Assembly: GCF_052324685.1 (NCBI RefSeq)
Contig: NC_135225.1
Location: 10,649,503-10,713,502, forward strand
DNA from: Brachyhypopomus gauderio
Lineage: Eukaryota > Chordata > Actinopteri > Gymnotiformes > Hypopomidae
Length of the DNA: 64,000 bases
Direction of reading: 5' to 3'
Program-made: the position numbers and the translations under genes
Notes under the pieces: generated by a model
Told to the model about the DNA's origin: nothing
What the model saw: the letters and a program-made list of their open reading frames with translations, nothing else
Database searches by the model: none
Shown here: one piece after another, positions 11,744 through 23,726 of the stretch
How the letters are laid out: each line of letters opens with the position of its first letter
How positions within the stretch are numbered: the first letter of the stretch is position 1

Positions 11744-12500
11744 TTGAATTGAATTGAATCAACTTTATTTATCCCCAAGGGGGCAATTAATATTGGGCAC
11801 AACATCACAAGACAGACAAACAAACAAACATGAGTACCAATCACAAGCAAGGAGTCTAATATCCAAAGATAAATATCAGTGTTCATTTAGTAGTCTAATG
11901 GCTTCAGGAACAAAGGTCACTCTCCGCCGAACAGTCTGACATCTAAGACAACGATACCTATGGCCATGAGGCAAAAGTTCAAACTCATAATGAAGAGCAT
12001 GTGAAGGATCATTAATAATAGACCGACCTTTCTTCAGTGTTAACTGTTTGTGCAATGCACTCAAAGGTCTAAGTGGGAGTCCGACAATTTTTGAACATGT
12101 AGATATTAAATACTGCAACCGTTTCCTATTTTTTAAGCTCAGAGACTGATAAAAGAATATGAAACAACACTCTCAATAAAAGAACAATAAAATGTAAACA
12201 ACACAGATGTATCAACAGAAAAAGACTTAAGCTTCCTAAGAAAATACATACGTTGCTGACCTTTTTTAAAAATAGTCTCTGTGTTGTCTTCGAATTTTAA
12301 TTTATCATCAAGAATTGTCCCCAAGTATTTGTAAGTGCTAACTTTCTCTACTGCTCGTCCGTTTATATAGGTGTCAGAATTCACAGGTGGCAACTTGGAA
12401 AAATCAATAATCATCTCCTTGGTTTACGAGACATTCATCACTAAGTATGAACAATCACACCAATCTATAAACTCCTGCAAAGCTGGACCATGATCCTGAT
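11744..12500 (-). mobile_element. 3' fragment of a Rex1/CR1-like LINE
   Basis: On the minus strand this encodes the C-terminal part of a non-LTR reverse transcriptase (YKYLGTILDDKLKF, RMYFLRKLKSF, FYCSFIESVVSYSF), then a second stretch with LPHGHRYRCLRCQTVRRR. The two pieces are in different frames, so it is broken. Its 3' end reads CCTTGGGGATAAATAAAGTTG and then (ATTCA)n on the minus strand. It is truncated at the 5' side, and lies downstream of GPCR unit A. Confidence 0.7.
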
Positions 12501-12639
12501 ATTAAAGACCCCTGTTTATTTACAAATTGCTTTCTTAATTAAACAAATGGCCACAGACAGGAAACCATATTGTGACTCTCTCATTTTTTAAAAGGAAATT
12601 GTCATATATCATCTTTCAATCATGTATTTGTTTTCATCC

Positions 12640-13080
12640 TCCATGTGCTTTGTTTTTATTTTTCCTGTCACACCTTCTAGTTTATTTCCACCTGTCATTA
12701 TTGGTTTCACCTGTGTCGTTGTATATACAGTATATACACTGTTTATATATACCCTGCATTTTCAGTTCGTTGTTGCTGGTCATTGTCTTAGAGTCTTGTA
12801 TGTTGCTGCAAAGTCTGGTTTGTTTATGTAGCCTCCATTTGTGTCATATTCTTGTTTACGATGTTATCTCATTATGTTTTGTTCATCATGTCTTCTGGTG
12901 TTTTTCATATTTGAAAATTAACCCTGGACCATTCTAATGATTATGATTATGGATTTTCCTTTAATAAATATCACTCTGCTCAGCAAATACGTCCACCTCC
13001 GCAAGGTTTTTTGAACTTGCAATCTATTGTATACCAAGACAAAGGCAAAACAACAGCAAACTTTACCAGAGAACAGAAAA
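12640..13080 (+). mobile_element. degenerate LTR-like fossil downstream of unit A
   Basis: An old sequence that resembles the LTR of the element at 7167-9998: a T/C-rich start with CCTGTC and CACCTGT blocks, then a segment matching the GATTATGGA...AATAAA...CTCAGC...GTCCACCTCC part. A sister copy lies at about 16090-16445 after unit B. Heavily diverged, no internal region. Probably a solo LTR that was part of the unit before it was duplicated. Confidence 0.5.
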
Positions 13081-13557
13081 CACTAAAAAACTAAGAGTGT
13101 CTGCCCAGTCCGCCCCTGGTTTGTGCACTGAGGCCTGCAGTACATTTTCTATATTGTTGGTGAGACAGTGGTTACCATTATTTTACACACTAATGAGAAT
13201 GAGATGGCACTTTGGAATTGTATTCCTTTTTACCTTTTAGACCAGAGGCGTTTTGGCTCGGAGGTCATCAATTAAATTAACTTGCAGATTTCCAGATGCT
13301 GGGATGTAATGACTTTGTGATGATATTGTGGCCTGTAGCTCCTGATTTATTGAATAGGATACAATTTTTGACCTTCGTGGAAATCAGCTTTGCATAGTTT
13401 ACACAGAGAATGGTATATTTCAAAACATTCACAAAGATTGATACGACAACCTGTCTGTTGGGTTTTGTTTTATGGAGTGAGGCCAGCACTACAATTTCCA
13501 TTTTGGGTGTTTTACATGGAGGTCAAAAGAGAACTCTGTTGATAAGTCAGTAGTTAG

Positions 13558-13700
13558 ACTGTGGAAACAGGCACCATTTTGGACACATTTAAAAATGTGG
13601 TTGTTACACCAATACTGAAGAAACGTAACCTTGATACTTCTGTTTTCTACCACTACAGACTTAACTCTAACATTTCATATTTTAACAAATATACCGGTAT
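13558..13700 (+). mobile_element. old L2-type LINE fragment, copy in unit B
   Basis: Same short reverse-transcriptase relic as in units A and C (motifs PILKKRNLD and YHYRL). It is part of the duplicated unit and not a gene. Confidence 0.5.
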
Positions 13701-14260
13701 ATTTAAACAAACTCTTCCTTTTCCTTTGTGCAATCAAACTATATATTACAGTGTTTTATATAGAATTACTTTTTCATTAATATATAATAATTAATCTACG
13801 ATAAGCTACAATTCTAGAGCTATGCCCACAAGTTCTTTCGACAGTTTCCCAGAAGAGAGGTTCTCCTGCCAATAAAGCCCAAATTTAAGAACCTAGAGGT
13901 TACACCAAATGACAATACTATACTGGTTTGCTATTTTAGTAATTTTGCCTAGAAACAGGTTCTGTGGTCAGGGATGGTCATGCAGAACATAATACCCCTT
14001 GTAGTACGGCAATGAGTTTTGGTTTTGTGATCCTCTCAGAAAACTGTCAGGATACATGACAGATATATTTCAGAAAGCAGGAGATTTTAACTTTAGATCT
14101 GCTTTCTTAAACTGGGTCTTGGTAGGATTTTCCAAAAAGACAATGATCCTAAGTACATCAGCAAATCAACACAAACAAATGTTGTGTTATCAGTAATAAA
14201 AGACATTTCCACTGCCATCCCAGTTCCCTGAAGACCTGTGGGAGGAGCTCTCATCAAGAG

Positions 14261-14492
14261 CAGCACCTGGTGCTGCTACATAGGGGTGGGGCTTGGGTGG
14301 AGCACGCTCAGTTCATAAGATGAGAGGATCCAACTGGATTCTCTCCCAGAAAGAAACTCTGACACTACTAAATTAATATAATTCCTAATGTACCTAAATA
14401 TAATGTGATGGATATCATTCTTTGATAATATACTCTCTGAATACTCTCACTTGTGTACTCCTGGAAGTAAAACCTTCATCTACATACAAATA
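14261..14492 (+). promoter_or_regulatory. promoter and noncoding exon 1 of the intact GPCR
   Basis: Contains GGGGTGGGGCTTGGG (about 14283-14297) and the strongly conserved stretch GAGAGGATCCAACTGGATTC, ending with a splice donor GTAAGT at 14493. The matching acceptor is CCATAG at 14981-14986, just upstream of the coding exon. Units A and C carry the same arrangement, so I read this as the core promoter and an untranslated first exon. The approximately 490-bp intron holds an ATCT microsatellite. Confidence 0.5.
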
Positions 14493-14666
14493 GTAAGTTT
14501 TCTTACGTTTTTGTTGTTTTACAACAATGTCTAAATTATATATAATTCTTATTATTTTAATTCTGCCTTTTTAATATTATTTTGCATTTTGAACATGTGG
14601 TTATGTCATTTTATACATTCATGTTTAATATTGACTTTCAGGAATTTCCCTCTGGGATCAATGAAG

Positions 14667-14668
<2 letters not shown>

Positions 14669-14728
<60 letters not shown>
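14669..14728 (+). repeat. (ATCT)n microsatellite
   Basis: About 15 perfect copies of the tetranucleotide TATC/ATCT in the predicted intron of GPCR B. It is absent from units A and C, so it arose after duplication. Confidence 0.95.
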
Positions 14729-15032
14729 ATGGAAAATGTAAATTTAGAATGTTTATTCATGAATCACAAAAAGGTGTTAAATTTTTTTTTATCCTGTAGC
14801 ATTTATACCTGGCAATTATATTTCATGTTCTTATATGAATGAACATACAAAAAACTTTGTGCTCTTTGATGGTGTAAGTGAATAATCACAGGTTGTCAGT
14901 AATAATATGAATGTTGCAGTGGTGGTGTGTGCAGGGTCGTGCATGACGGGATGTTATTTTGTGTTGTATTTATTGCTCTTCCATAGATCACAATCCCACT
15001 TCAATTTTAATTTGAATATCAGAAGTCTGAAG

Positions 15033-15872
15033 ATGAATGTCTCTGATAAGCCTTCCACCACACCTGACCTTTTCCAGTTCAACACTACAAGTAAAATCAT
15101 GTGGGAATTACCAGGCCAAAATGCATTAAATGTGGTTTATATCATTAATGCCATGTTGGGTATACCAACCAAATGTTATGTCCTGTGGCTCATTTTCATG
15201 GACAAAAGAAGTGGAGTCATATTAGAGTTTTTCAACCTAAATCTCAATGTTTGTGATCTCCTGTTTTGTCTGGGTGGTTTGGTCTACTTTTTTGCTTCAA
15301 AATACCCACAGGTTTCAACTTTATCAGTTTATTTATCATCACCACACCATACTGGCCGCCCTCTGTTTCTCTGCTTCATCTGCTTGGAGCAATATTTGGC
15401 AGTTGTCCATCCCATCACCTTCCTTAAGTACAAAGCACTGAAATATAGACTCATGTGTTCTGCTGTAGTGTGGGTGATGATTCTTGTGTCTGGTGTGTTC
15501 TATGTGCATGTGTTTTGCTTACAAAATGTTCATTTGTTCATTTGTGGTATTCTTCCACCATACTTCATCATCCTCTCCATTAAATGCTTCTGCTGCTTGG
15601 CTATATTTAGAGCTCTCAGGCATCCAGGACCAGGTCAGAAAGGAAAGGATAGAGAGAGGGCTAATCACGTGAAGAGAAAAGCAATTAAAGTCATTCTAAT
15701 AACAATAGTAAGCATGGTTATTCAATACTGCCCTTTATTTGTAGCTGGATTTCTTTATGGTCTTTTACCTTTCAATACATTTTCCATAATCTGGTGTGTT
15801 GCTTTTGCCATCTCTATGTTTACTGGATATATACATTCTTTACTCTTCATCCACAGAGTTAGAAATAAATAG
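15033..15872 (+). CDS. fish-specific rhodopsin-like GPCR, intact
   Basis: A 279-residue seven-transmembrane receptor of class A, expected in the plasma membrane. The start at 15033 (MNVSDKPS) was chosen because the homologous ATG is kept in copy C and lies shortly after the splice acceptor at 14986. Two N-glycosylation sites (NVS, NTT) precede TM1. TM1 contains GIPTKCYVLWLIF; TM3 ends in CLEQYLAVVHP, an EQY variant of the DRY motif; TM5 ends in FRALRHPGPGQKGKD; TM6 is followed by a short loop; TM7 ends FIHRVRNK with no NPxxY and almost no C-tail. The pattern is that of a large uncharacterised fish group near P2Y-type receptors. Ligand unknown. A poly(A) signal AATAAA lies at about 15897. It sits between two pseudogene copies. 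Confidence 0.85.
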   Translation: MNVSDKPSTTPDLFQFNTTSKIMWELPGQNALNVVYIINAMLGIPTKCYVLWLIFMDKRSGVILEFFNLNLNVCDLLFCLGGLVYFFASKYPQVSTLSVYLSSPHHTGRPLFLCFICLEQYLAVVHPITFLKYKALKYRLMCSAVVWVMILVSGVFYVHVFCLQNVHLFICGILPPYFIILSIKCFCCLAIFRALRHPGPGQKGKDRERANHVKRKAIKVILITIVSMVIQYCPLFVAGFLYGLLPFNTFSIIWCVAFAISMFTGYIHSLLFIHRVRNK

Positions 15873-16089
15873 GCTTCTTTGATTCAGTCCCTCCAAAATA
15901 AAATCATGACAAATTTTCTGATAGGGGTTTCTTTCTCTCACTCTCTCTTTGTTCACCATCTGGCCCCACAGTACAAGATAGCATTATAATACATCCACAA
16001 AATTGTATTAAGCAATTGTAGACATTCTTGAACTTTATGTTATAGTCGTGGTATTCATATGAAAAAGAAAGGTTAATACATGTTCAGTG

Positions 16090-16445
16090 TCATTGTATAT
16101 ATATACCCTGTGTTTTCAGTTCTTTGTTGCTGGTTATTCTCTTAGAGTCTTGTTGTACATTGCTGCATATGATTTCCTAGTCTGGTTTGTTTAAGTAGCC
16201 TCCATTTGTGTCGTATTCTTGTTTACGATGTTACCTCATCATGTTTTGTTCATTGTGTCTTCTGGTGTTTTTCATATTTGAAAATTAACCTTGAACTATT
16301 CTAATGATTATAATTGTGGATTTTCCTTTAATAAATCTCACTCTGCTCAGCAAATATGCCCACCTCCGTGAGCATTTTTGAACTTGCAATCTGTTGTACA
16401 CCACGACAAAAGCAAAACAATAGCAACCGTAACCAGAGAACAGAA
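16090..16445 (+). mobile_element. degenerate LTR-like fossil downstream of unit B
   Basis: Sister of 12640-13080 and clearly homologous to it (shared AAATTAACC and AATAAA...CTCTGCTCAGCAAAT blocks). Old and without coding capacity. Its position at the same place after unit B suggests that it travelled with the duplicated unit. Confidence 0.5.
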
Positions 16446-17124
16446 CACACTAAAAAACATAGAAGTCACAGTGTAACTGGAAAATAAGAGAGCAGAACAC
16501 AAATCCAGCTAGAAAGGTCACAAAATAATCACATACACAAACATAACTGCATCTAAACAAGTCAAGTAAAACGATTGAGGGGTGGAGACTGAACACAGAA
16601 CAGAAACAAGGAGGCATGGGGCATCACAAGCTTTGCCATGAAGGACCATGCCAGTGGAGTGGTAATTGTGAAATGACTCACTCTTTACCCATACTCACTC
16701 TATACCACCTCTCAGAAGCATGATAGCTGAAGTCTAAAGACCCAAAAGGTGCAACAACTTGAGAGACAGGAGAGCTGTAGGCATGGCCACTGGAACACCA
16801 TGAATATGTGCCACCAGTAGGCCTGGCGGGTTCAGAGGCGTGGCCAGAGGTATGGGTTGGGCAGTGGGTGTGTCCCGCTGCTGGCAGTGGGTCTGGCCAA
16901 GCTAGAGGTATGTCTGCAGCACCTGGAGGAGGAGCACCTGGGAGGCTTTATGGGTCATGAGAGGATGACAGCTGAGTATATGGCCTCCCAAATCACAAAA
17001 ATCCAGTATAAAGCCTGCTGGTTGATCCTTTTCTAATCGGCAGAGTGGTTTGTTTGCCTTCTGCCACACTTCATAATCTGACAATGAATACAAGTTTACT
17101 TTTAGATTTCTATAGGCTGTGATG
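16446..17124. other. spacer between units B and C, no gene seen
   Basis: Contains a G-rich imperfectly repeated stretch (about 16800-16960: GTGGGTCTGGCC, GGCGTGGCC, GGTGTGTCCC). No convincing ORF, RNA or transposon end. Possibly relic repeat sequence. Confidence 0.3.
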
Positions 17125-17650
17125 CAGTGATATTGATGTTGTGGCCTCATAATATTACCACTCAAAATATTTGCCATTTTATGACAATTCACAGCATGTC
17201 TGTTGGATTAGGGTTTGTGCACTGAGGCCTGCAGAACATTTTCTATATTGTTGGTGAGACAGTGGTAACCATTATTTTACACACTAATGAGAATGAGATG
17301 GCACTTTGGAATTGTATTCCTTTTTACCTTTTAGACCAGAGGCGTTTTGGCTCGGAGGTCATCGATTAAATTAACTTGCAGATTTCCAGATGCTGGGATG
17401 TAATGACTTTGTGATGATATTGTGGCCTTTAGCTCCTGATTTATTGAAAAGGATACAATTTTGACCTTCGTGGAAATCAGCTTTGCATAGTTTACACAGA
17501 GAATGGTATATTTCAAAACATTCACAAAGATTGATACGACAACCTGTCTGTTGGGTTTTGTTTCATGGAGTGAGGCCAGCACTACAATTTCCATTTTGGG
17601 TGTTTTACATGGAGGTCAAAAGAGAACTCTGTTGATAAGTCAGTAGTTAG

Positions 17651-17790
17651 ACTGTGGAAACAGGCACCATTCTGGACACATTAAAAAATGTGGTTGTTAC
17701 ACCAATACTGAAGAAACGTAACCTTGATACTTCTGTTTTCTACCACTACAGACTAATCTCTAACATTCCATATTTTAACAAATATATATT
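17651..17790 (+). mobile_element. old L2-type LINE fragment, copy in unit C
   Basis: Same relic as in units A and B, with PILKKRNLD and YHYRLISN visible. Not a gene. Confidence 0.5.
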
Positions 17791-18360
17791 TAAACAAACT
17801 CTTCTTTTTCCTTTTTGCGATCAAACTATATATTACAGTGTTTTATATAGAATTACTTTTTCATTAATATATAATTTTATACCCCAAGCTAAAATTCTAT
17901 AGCTCTGCCCACAAGTTCTTTCGACAGTTTGCCAGAAGAGAGGTTCTGCTGCCAATAAAGCACACATTTAAGAACCTAGAGGCTACACCAAATGACAATG
18001 CTATACTGGTTTGCTATTTTAGTAATTTTGCCTAGAAACAGGTTCTGTGGTCAGGGATGGTCATGCAGAACATAATACCCCTTGTAGTACGGCAATGAGT
18101 TCTGGTTTTGTGATCCTCTCAGAAAACTGTCAGGATACATGACAGATATATTTCAGAAAGCAGGAGATTTTAACTTTAGATCTGTTTTCTTAAACTGGGT
18201 CTTGGTAGGATTTTCCAACAAGACAATGATCCTAAGTATATCAGCAAATCAACACAGAAAAATGTTGTGTTATCAATAGTAAAAGACATTTCCACTACCA
18301 TCCCAGTTCCCTGATCTAAACTCTGCTGAAGACCTGTGGGAGGAGCTCTCATCAAGAGCA

Positions 18361-18600
18361 GCACCTGGTGCTGCTACATAGGGGTGGGGCTTGGGTGGAG
18401 CACGCTCAGTTCATAAGATGAGGCATCCAACTGGATTCTCTCCCAGAAAGAAACTCTGACACTACTAAATTAATATAATTCCCAATGTACATGAATATAA
18501 TGTGATGGATATCATTCTTTGATAATACACTCTGTTAAACTGAAAACTTGTGTACTCCTGGGAGTAAAACCTTCATCTACATACAAATAGTAAGTTTTCT
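18361..18600 (+). promoter_or_regulatory. promoter and noncoding exon 1, unit C
   Basis: Copy of the block at 14261-14492, with the GGGGTGGGGCTTGGG element and a donor GTAAGT near 18590. Retained although the GPCR downstream is broken. Confidence 0.4.
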
Positions 18601-18895
18601 TAAATTGTTGTTTTACAACGATGTATAAATTATATATAATTCTTATTATTTTAATTCCGCCTTTTAAAGATTATTTTGCAAATTGAATATGTGGTTATGT
18701 CATTTTATACATTCGTGTTTAATAATGACACTGGAAAATGTAAATTTAGAATTTTGCAGTGGTGGTGTGTGCAGGGTTGCAGTGGTGGTGTTTGCAGGGT
18801 TGTGCATGACAGGATGTTATTTTGTGTTATATTTTTTGTTCTTCCATAGATCAGAGTCCCACTTCAAATTTAATTTGACTATCAGAAGTCTGAAA

Positions 18896-19718
18896 ATGAA
18901 TGTCTCTGATGAGACTTCCACCACACCTGACCTGTTCCAGTTCAACACTACAAGTAAAATAATTTGGGAAGTACCAGGCCAAAATTCATTCAATGTGGTT
19001 TATATCATCAATGCCATTTTGGGTATACCAACCAAATGTTATGTCCTGTGGCTCATTTTCATGGACAAAAGAAGTGGAGTCATATTAGAGTTTTTCAACC
19101 TAAATCTCACTGTTTGTGATCTCCTATTTTGTCTGGGTGGTTTGGTCTAACCTTTTGTTTCAAAATACCCACAAGTTTCAGCTTTAACGGTTTATTTATC
19201 AGCATCACACCATACTGGCCACCCTCTGTTTCTCTGCATCATCTGTTTGGAACAATATTTCGCAGTTGTCCATCCCATCACCTTCCTTAAGTACAAAGCA
19301 CTAAGATATAGACTCATGTGTTCTGCTGTAGTGTGGGTGATGATTCTTGTGTCTGGTTTGTTCTATCTGTATGTGTTTTACTCACTAAATGTTCACTTGT
19401 GGTATTCTACCAGCATACTTCCTCATCCTCTCCATTAAATGCTTCTGCTGCTTGGCTATATTTAGAGCTCTCAGGCATCCAGGACCAGGGAAGGATAGAG
19501 AGAGGGCTAATCATGTGAAGAGAAATGCAATTAAAGTCATTCTAATAACAATAGTAAGCATGGTTATTCAATACAGCCCTTTATTTGTAGCAGGATTTCT
19601 TTTTAGTGTTTTACCTTTAAATACATTTTTCAGAAACTGGGCAGTTGCTTTTGCCATGTCTGTGTTGTGTGGATATGTACATTCCTTACTCTTCATCCAC
19701 AGAATTAGAAATAAATAG
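18896..19718 (+). pseudogene. GPCR pseudogene C
   Basis: Third GPCR copy, closest to the intact gene at 15033-15872. It keeps the start MNVSDETSTTPDLF and both glycosylation sites, but has an in-frame TAA at 19148-19150 in TM2 (a tyrosine codon in the intact copy), an 8-base loss near 19390 that shifts frame before TM5, and an in-frame 12-base loss in the third intracellular loop (no GQKG). The last segment up to FIHRIRNK is otherwise well preserved, so inactivation is recent. Confidence 0.85.
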
Positions 19719-19829
19719 GCTTGTGTGATTCAGTGCCTTAAAAATAAAAGCATGACAAATATATATTGGTGGATGGAATAATATTACTATATATATGCCC
19801 ACTTCTGGAGTTGACTGGCACTTTAATCC

Positions 19830-19960
19830 AGGTCTGTGAGGACATTACTCAGGAGCCATACAGTCATGTGGAGGCCACACACACTACTGAACCTCATTAT
19901 AACTTGTCTTGAGGAATTAATATAGGAATATCAAAAATAAAGGGAACACTAGTTTATTTT
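19830..19960 (+). mobile_element. small remnant of a Tc1 element
   Basis: Matches the 3' side of the Tc1 copy at 23727-25212 in opposite orientation: GTGGAGGCCACACAC, then CTGAACCTCATT, then AAATAAAGGGAACACTA. Internal bases are missing. Not functional. Confidence 0.6.
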
Positions 19961-20549
19961 GGTAATTTAGGTATTAATTGAGTCGAGTGAGTGTCTGTCA
20001 TGAGTGTGTTATCCATGAAAATAAACCCTGCTCTTTATCATACGTGTGTCCACCTCCTCCGAGTCCCAATATGCAGTTCTGACTATGCAAACAACCTTTA
20101 ATTTCAATCCAGAAACCTATTTTAAAGAATTGTTCTTAAGTTATATACAGTGAAATTGTTTATTCTTTTATTTTACCTCAATCCACAAATTAAATGATTC
20201 TGAGACCTTATTTTATTGTGTTGAGCACTATTACAATGTGCTTCTTCCGTTCACCTCTTCATATACATGAACCTGCTCTGGGACACCAAGAACTGGACTG
20301 AGAACCTTTGCTGGAGACAATAATGAAGCATCCTGGACACTTTAGCATGTTTCACATTTGCATTTCACATTTAACATTTTAAACTGATTTGCATCTTTTC
20401 TCTTTGCTTTATAAGTTAGTATATTGTATAATTGTAAGGCCAGGCTCATTTTCTAGCTAATTTTCCCTATCTTGCACATCAGCCAGGGAAAATCAAGCTT
20501 GATCAGAGTATGAAGTTAAATTAAATGTTGTTTTTTACATCTTATTTCA
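19961..20549. other. spacer, no gene seen
   Basis: AT-rich sequence with one short LTR-like phrase (AAAATAAACCCTGCTC...GTCCACCTCC at about 20018-20060). No coding or RNA feature supported. Confidence 0.3.
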
Positions 20550-22445
20550 AGTTCAAGTAGTTTTATTGTCAATTCTGCATATGTACAGGACATACAGAGA
20601 ATCGAAATTACGTACTCTCCTTCACAAGTTTCACCACAAAAACAACACGAAAGTACACTGAAGTAAAAATAAAATTATAAATAAATAAGAGACTGAGACA
20701 ATAACAACAATAACTGTACAGAGTAGACAATAGTGCAATACAGGGGTAGTGAAGTGGTAAGATGAGATGGGGGATTAAGAAGGAATAACAGTACCAGTGT
20801 AGCAACATGTTTGAACAGTAGTGCAATATAATAGCTTATGGCTGGTAATTGGCTGGTTAATTTAGTGCAGTTCTTTAGGACACAGTGGTATGGGGTATTA
20901 AGAGGGTAAGAAAGTGCAATGTGAGCAGTAAGTAAGTACTGCTTAAGTTCTTGTAAGTACTGTTACTAGGTTTCAGTACTGTGTTAATCAGGATGCTGTA
21001 TGAGTGTGTGCTGGGGTTAGGAGGGGGAGGGGGGATAAAGCTGGGAGAAAGTTCAGCATCCTTACAGCCTGGTGAATGTAGCTTTCCTTCAGTCTGGTTG
21101 TCCTAGCCCTGAGACTCCACAGTATCCTCCCTGATGGCAGCAGGCTGAAGAAACTGTGTAGTGGGTGGGTTGGGTCTCCTGCCAGGCAGAGGGCTTTCCG
21201 TGTGAGGCAGGAGCTGAATAAGTCCGGAAGGGAGGGGAGAGAGGTACCAACTATCTTCTCAGCTGCGCTCACGATGCGCTGGAGGGACCTGCGGCAGGAT
21301 GCCGTGCAGGCCCCATACCACACGGTGAGACAGCTGGTCAGGATGCTTTCGATGGCCCCACTGTAGAAGGTGCTCATGATGGGGGTTGAGGCACCGGCTC
21401 TTCTTAGATTGCGGAGAAAGTAGAGCGGCTGATTAGCCTTCCTGGCTAATGATGCTGAGTTGGTGGTCCAGGAGAGGTCCTCTGTGACATGCACACCCAG
21501 GAACTTGGTGCTGCTCACCCTCTTCACAGCAGTATCGTTGGTGAACAGGGGAGTGTGCTGTGTGCGAGTTCTCCTGAAGTCCACAACAATCTCCTTGGTC
21601 TTGTCGGTGTTCAGAGAAAGATTGTTGTGTTTGCAACAGGAGGCTAGGCGGCTCACCTCGCTCCTGTAGTGTGTCTCATCATTGTCGCTGATGAGACCCA
21701 CCACCGTCGTGTCATCCGCAAACTTGATGAAGATATTTGAGGGGTGCTCTGGTGTGCAGTCGTGGGTCAGCAGCGTGAACAGAAGGGGGCTCAGCACACA
21801 TCCTTGGGGAGCCCCTGTGTTCAGTGTGATGATGTTGGATGTGTTACTGCCAACCCGCACTGCCTGTGGTCTTCCGGTCAGGAAGTCTAGCAGCCAGTTG
21901 CACAGTGATGTGCTCAGCCTCAGACTGTCCAGTTTGTGAATGAGCTGTTGGGCGATGATTGTACTGAATGTCGAACTGAAGTCCAGGAACAGCATTCTGA
22001 CGTAGGTGTCCTTCCTGTCCAGGTGTGTAAGGGCTGAGTGTAGAGCAGTGGAGATGGCATCATCAATTGAGCAATTAGACCGATATGCAAACTGGTAGGG
22101 GTCCAGGAAGGGGGGGGGGACCTGATGTGGTGCATGACTAGCCGTTCGAAGCACTTCATGGGGATGGAGGTTAGTGCAACTGGACGGTAGTCATTGAAGC
22201 ATGATGGCGATGCCTTCTTTGGGACAGGGATTATGGTGGTGACTTTGAAACAGGTGGGAACCACCGCCTGACTCAGAGAGGTGTTATAGATGTCCGTAAA
22301 GACCTCTGCGAGTTCCCAGGCACAGTTCTTCAGTACATGACCAGGAATGTTGTCAGGTCCAGGAGCTTTCCAAGTATTGATCTTGCTGAAAGCTCTCCAC
22401 ATGGTGTCCGGGGACAGCCTCAGCACCTGGTCATCAGGAGTATTT
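20550..22445 (-). mobile_element. 5'-truncated Rex1/CR1-like LINE with reverse transcriptase
   Basis: Minus-strand non-LTR reverse transcriptase. The N-terminal part (22426 downward) has [20 protein letters not shown] and [14 protein letters not shown]. The rest (22154-20988) has DFSSTFSTI, the [16 protein letters not shown] block, the catalytic FADD, and the C-terminal region with KFLGVHV and [11 protein letters not shown]. The two parts are in different frames and meet at a ten-base G run (22110-22119), the likely frameshift site. No endonuclease domain is present, so the copy is 5'-truncated at about 22445. The 3' UTR runs to about 20550, ending in ACAATAAAACTACTTGAACTTG on the minus strand. 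Apart from the frameshift the frame is clean, suggesting a fairly recent insertion. Confidence 0.75.
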
Positions 22446-22920
22446 CAGTAATCAAATGATAATAGTGGTAAATCTTGTAAATTGTGTCTACTTTTCATAC
22501 ACTCTACAATCAAATGTAGAACTAAATAACAAATTGTTAAAGTTAATGAATACTGTCATGGTACAGCCTTTGTTCCCTCCATTTTGGCGTGTTCATCTAG
22601 GTGTTTGTTTTCATGTTTGCTTTGTAATGTGGGTATGTGCATGTCTCTCATCTCATAGTTATGTGATGCACTTGTTTCTAGTTATCATTTGTGCATTTAA
22701 GTGTGTGTCTTGAGGTGTATTGTACAAAAGCAAGATAAGGGATCCTGCCTGAATTTAGACTCAAGTCAGTTGCATGAAAGCAGTGTAAATCCTCCCTGGT
22801 CAAATATCTATGGTGATTTACTCTCTGCAGCTAGCCTGCTCCAGACCAGACTAAAATTAATCCTAATTAATATATTTTCAGTATATATTTCCAACTCCAA
22901 TTCCCCTGTTTCCTCTTCAT
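22446..22920. other. spacer, no gene seen
   Basis: AT-rich stretch with small unconvincing ORFs. No repeat ends or RNA motifs recognised. Confidence 0.25.
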
Positions 22921-22924
22921 AATG

Positions 22925-23430
22925 GCATGCCATTGTTGGAGGATGTACTGGATGAGGAAGCCTTAAGCCTTAATGAGGAGCATTTAGGTGTGAAACACTG
23001 TTCCGGGACAGGTCAGACCCATTGGCCTTTGGAGATGAGTATCTCATTGAGAGATACAGATTCTCTGGTGATGGTGTGAAATATTAATGTAGGCTGCTGG
23101 GTCCAAAAATACAGCACCAGAAGGCATAAAGCCATGCTCTCACTGTACCACAGATGACCTGTTATATTGCTATTCTTTGCAAGTGGGAGTTCATTATTCT
23201 GTTGGGAGCACAGAGAACCTCAATAAAGGAACTATTTGCCGCACAATAAGACGTGTTTGTCTGGTGTTGAAGTCACTCACACACATATTAATCACCTTCC
23301 CTGGCCACAAAAGACCTCTCTACATCACGGGGAAGTTTTACAAGATGGCACGTTACATCAATTTGCCACCATTAGTTTCTTATTTGATCAGTTACAGTTG
23401 TATAATCACTATTTTTGGTTACAGCTTACC
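22925..23430 (+). mobile_element. PIF/Harbinger transposase fragment (HARBI1-like)
   Basis: Translated pieces resemble fish HARBI1-like transposases: a region near 23020-23080 reading like ERYRFSGDGV, then CTGGGTCC...CAGCACC (LGPKIQHQ type), then ENLNKGTICRTIRRVC and SLTHILITFPGHK (about 23216-23330). The pieces lie in different frames and neither end of a transposon is visible. Truncated and dead. Confidence 0.6.
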
Positions 23431-23726
23431 CTAATATCATTGGTGCATTGGCTTGGATCCATATCAGGATCAATACATACATGCATTGAGAGAACTTAGA
23501 TTAAGATTTGACAGGACATGCCAAGCCTGTGATTTCAACAAAATGTACTAACCGGATCATCGTCGGGTGGCTCCAAAAGTCCAAGTGTGTTCCCAGACAA
23601 TGCAAGGAAATCCAAAGTCAGACAGTATGATATATTTTTTTGATTGTGTCCCATGTGCAGTAGCACTTGTTTGGAGCAGACAGTTTCTGAGGCTGGGACA
23701 GATCCCCTAGATCCCCTCCCTGGATA

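Larger units (their letters stand above)
13120..16090 (+). repeat. GPCR tandem unit B
   Basis: The central unit of the array. It begins GTTTGTGCACTGAGGCCTGCAG and ends in the GAAAGGTTAATACATGTTCAG region. It is nearly identical to unit C over the upstream half (about 13127-14520 against 17212-18620) and similar to unit A. The start-to-start distance from B to C is about 4.1 kb. This is the only unit with an intact GPCR. Confidence 0.8.
17125..19757 (+). repeat. GPCR tandem unit C
   Basis: Third unit. It starts with GATGTTGTGGCCTC, matching unit A at about 5307, and then runs parallel to unit B. It loses similarity after the GPCR stop near 19757. The upstream 1.4 kb is close to unit B, implying that B and C are the most recent pair. 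Confidence 0.8.
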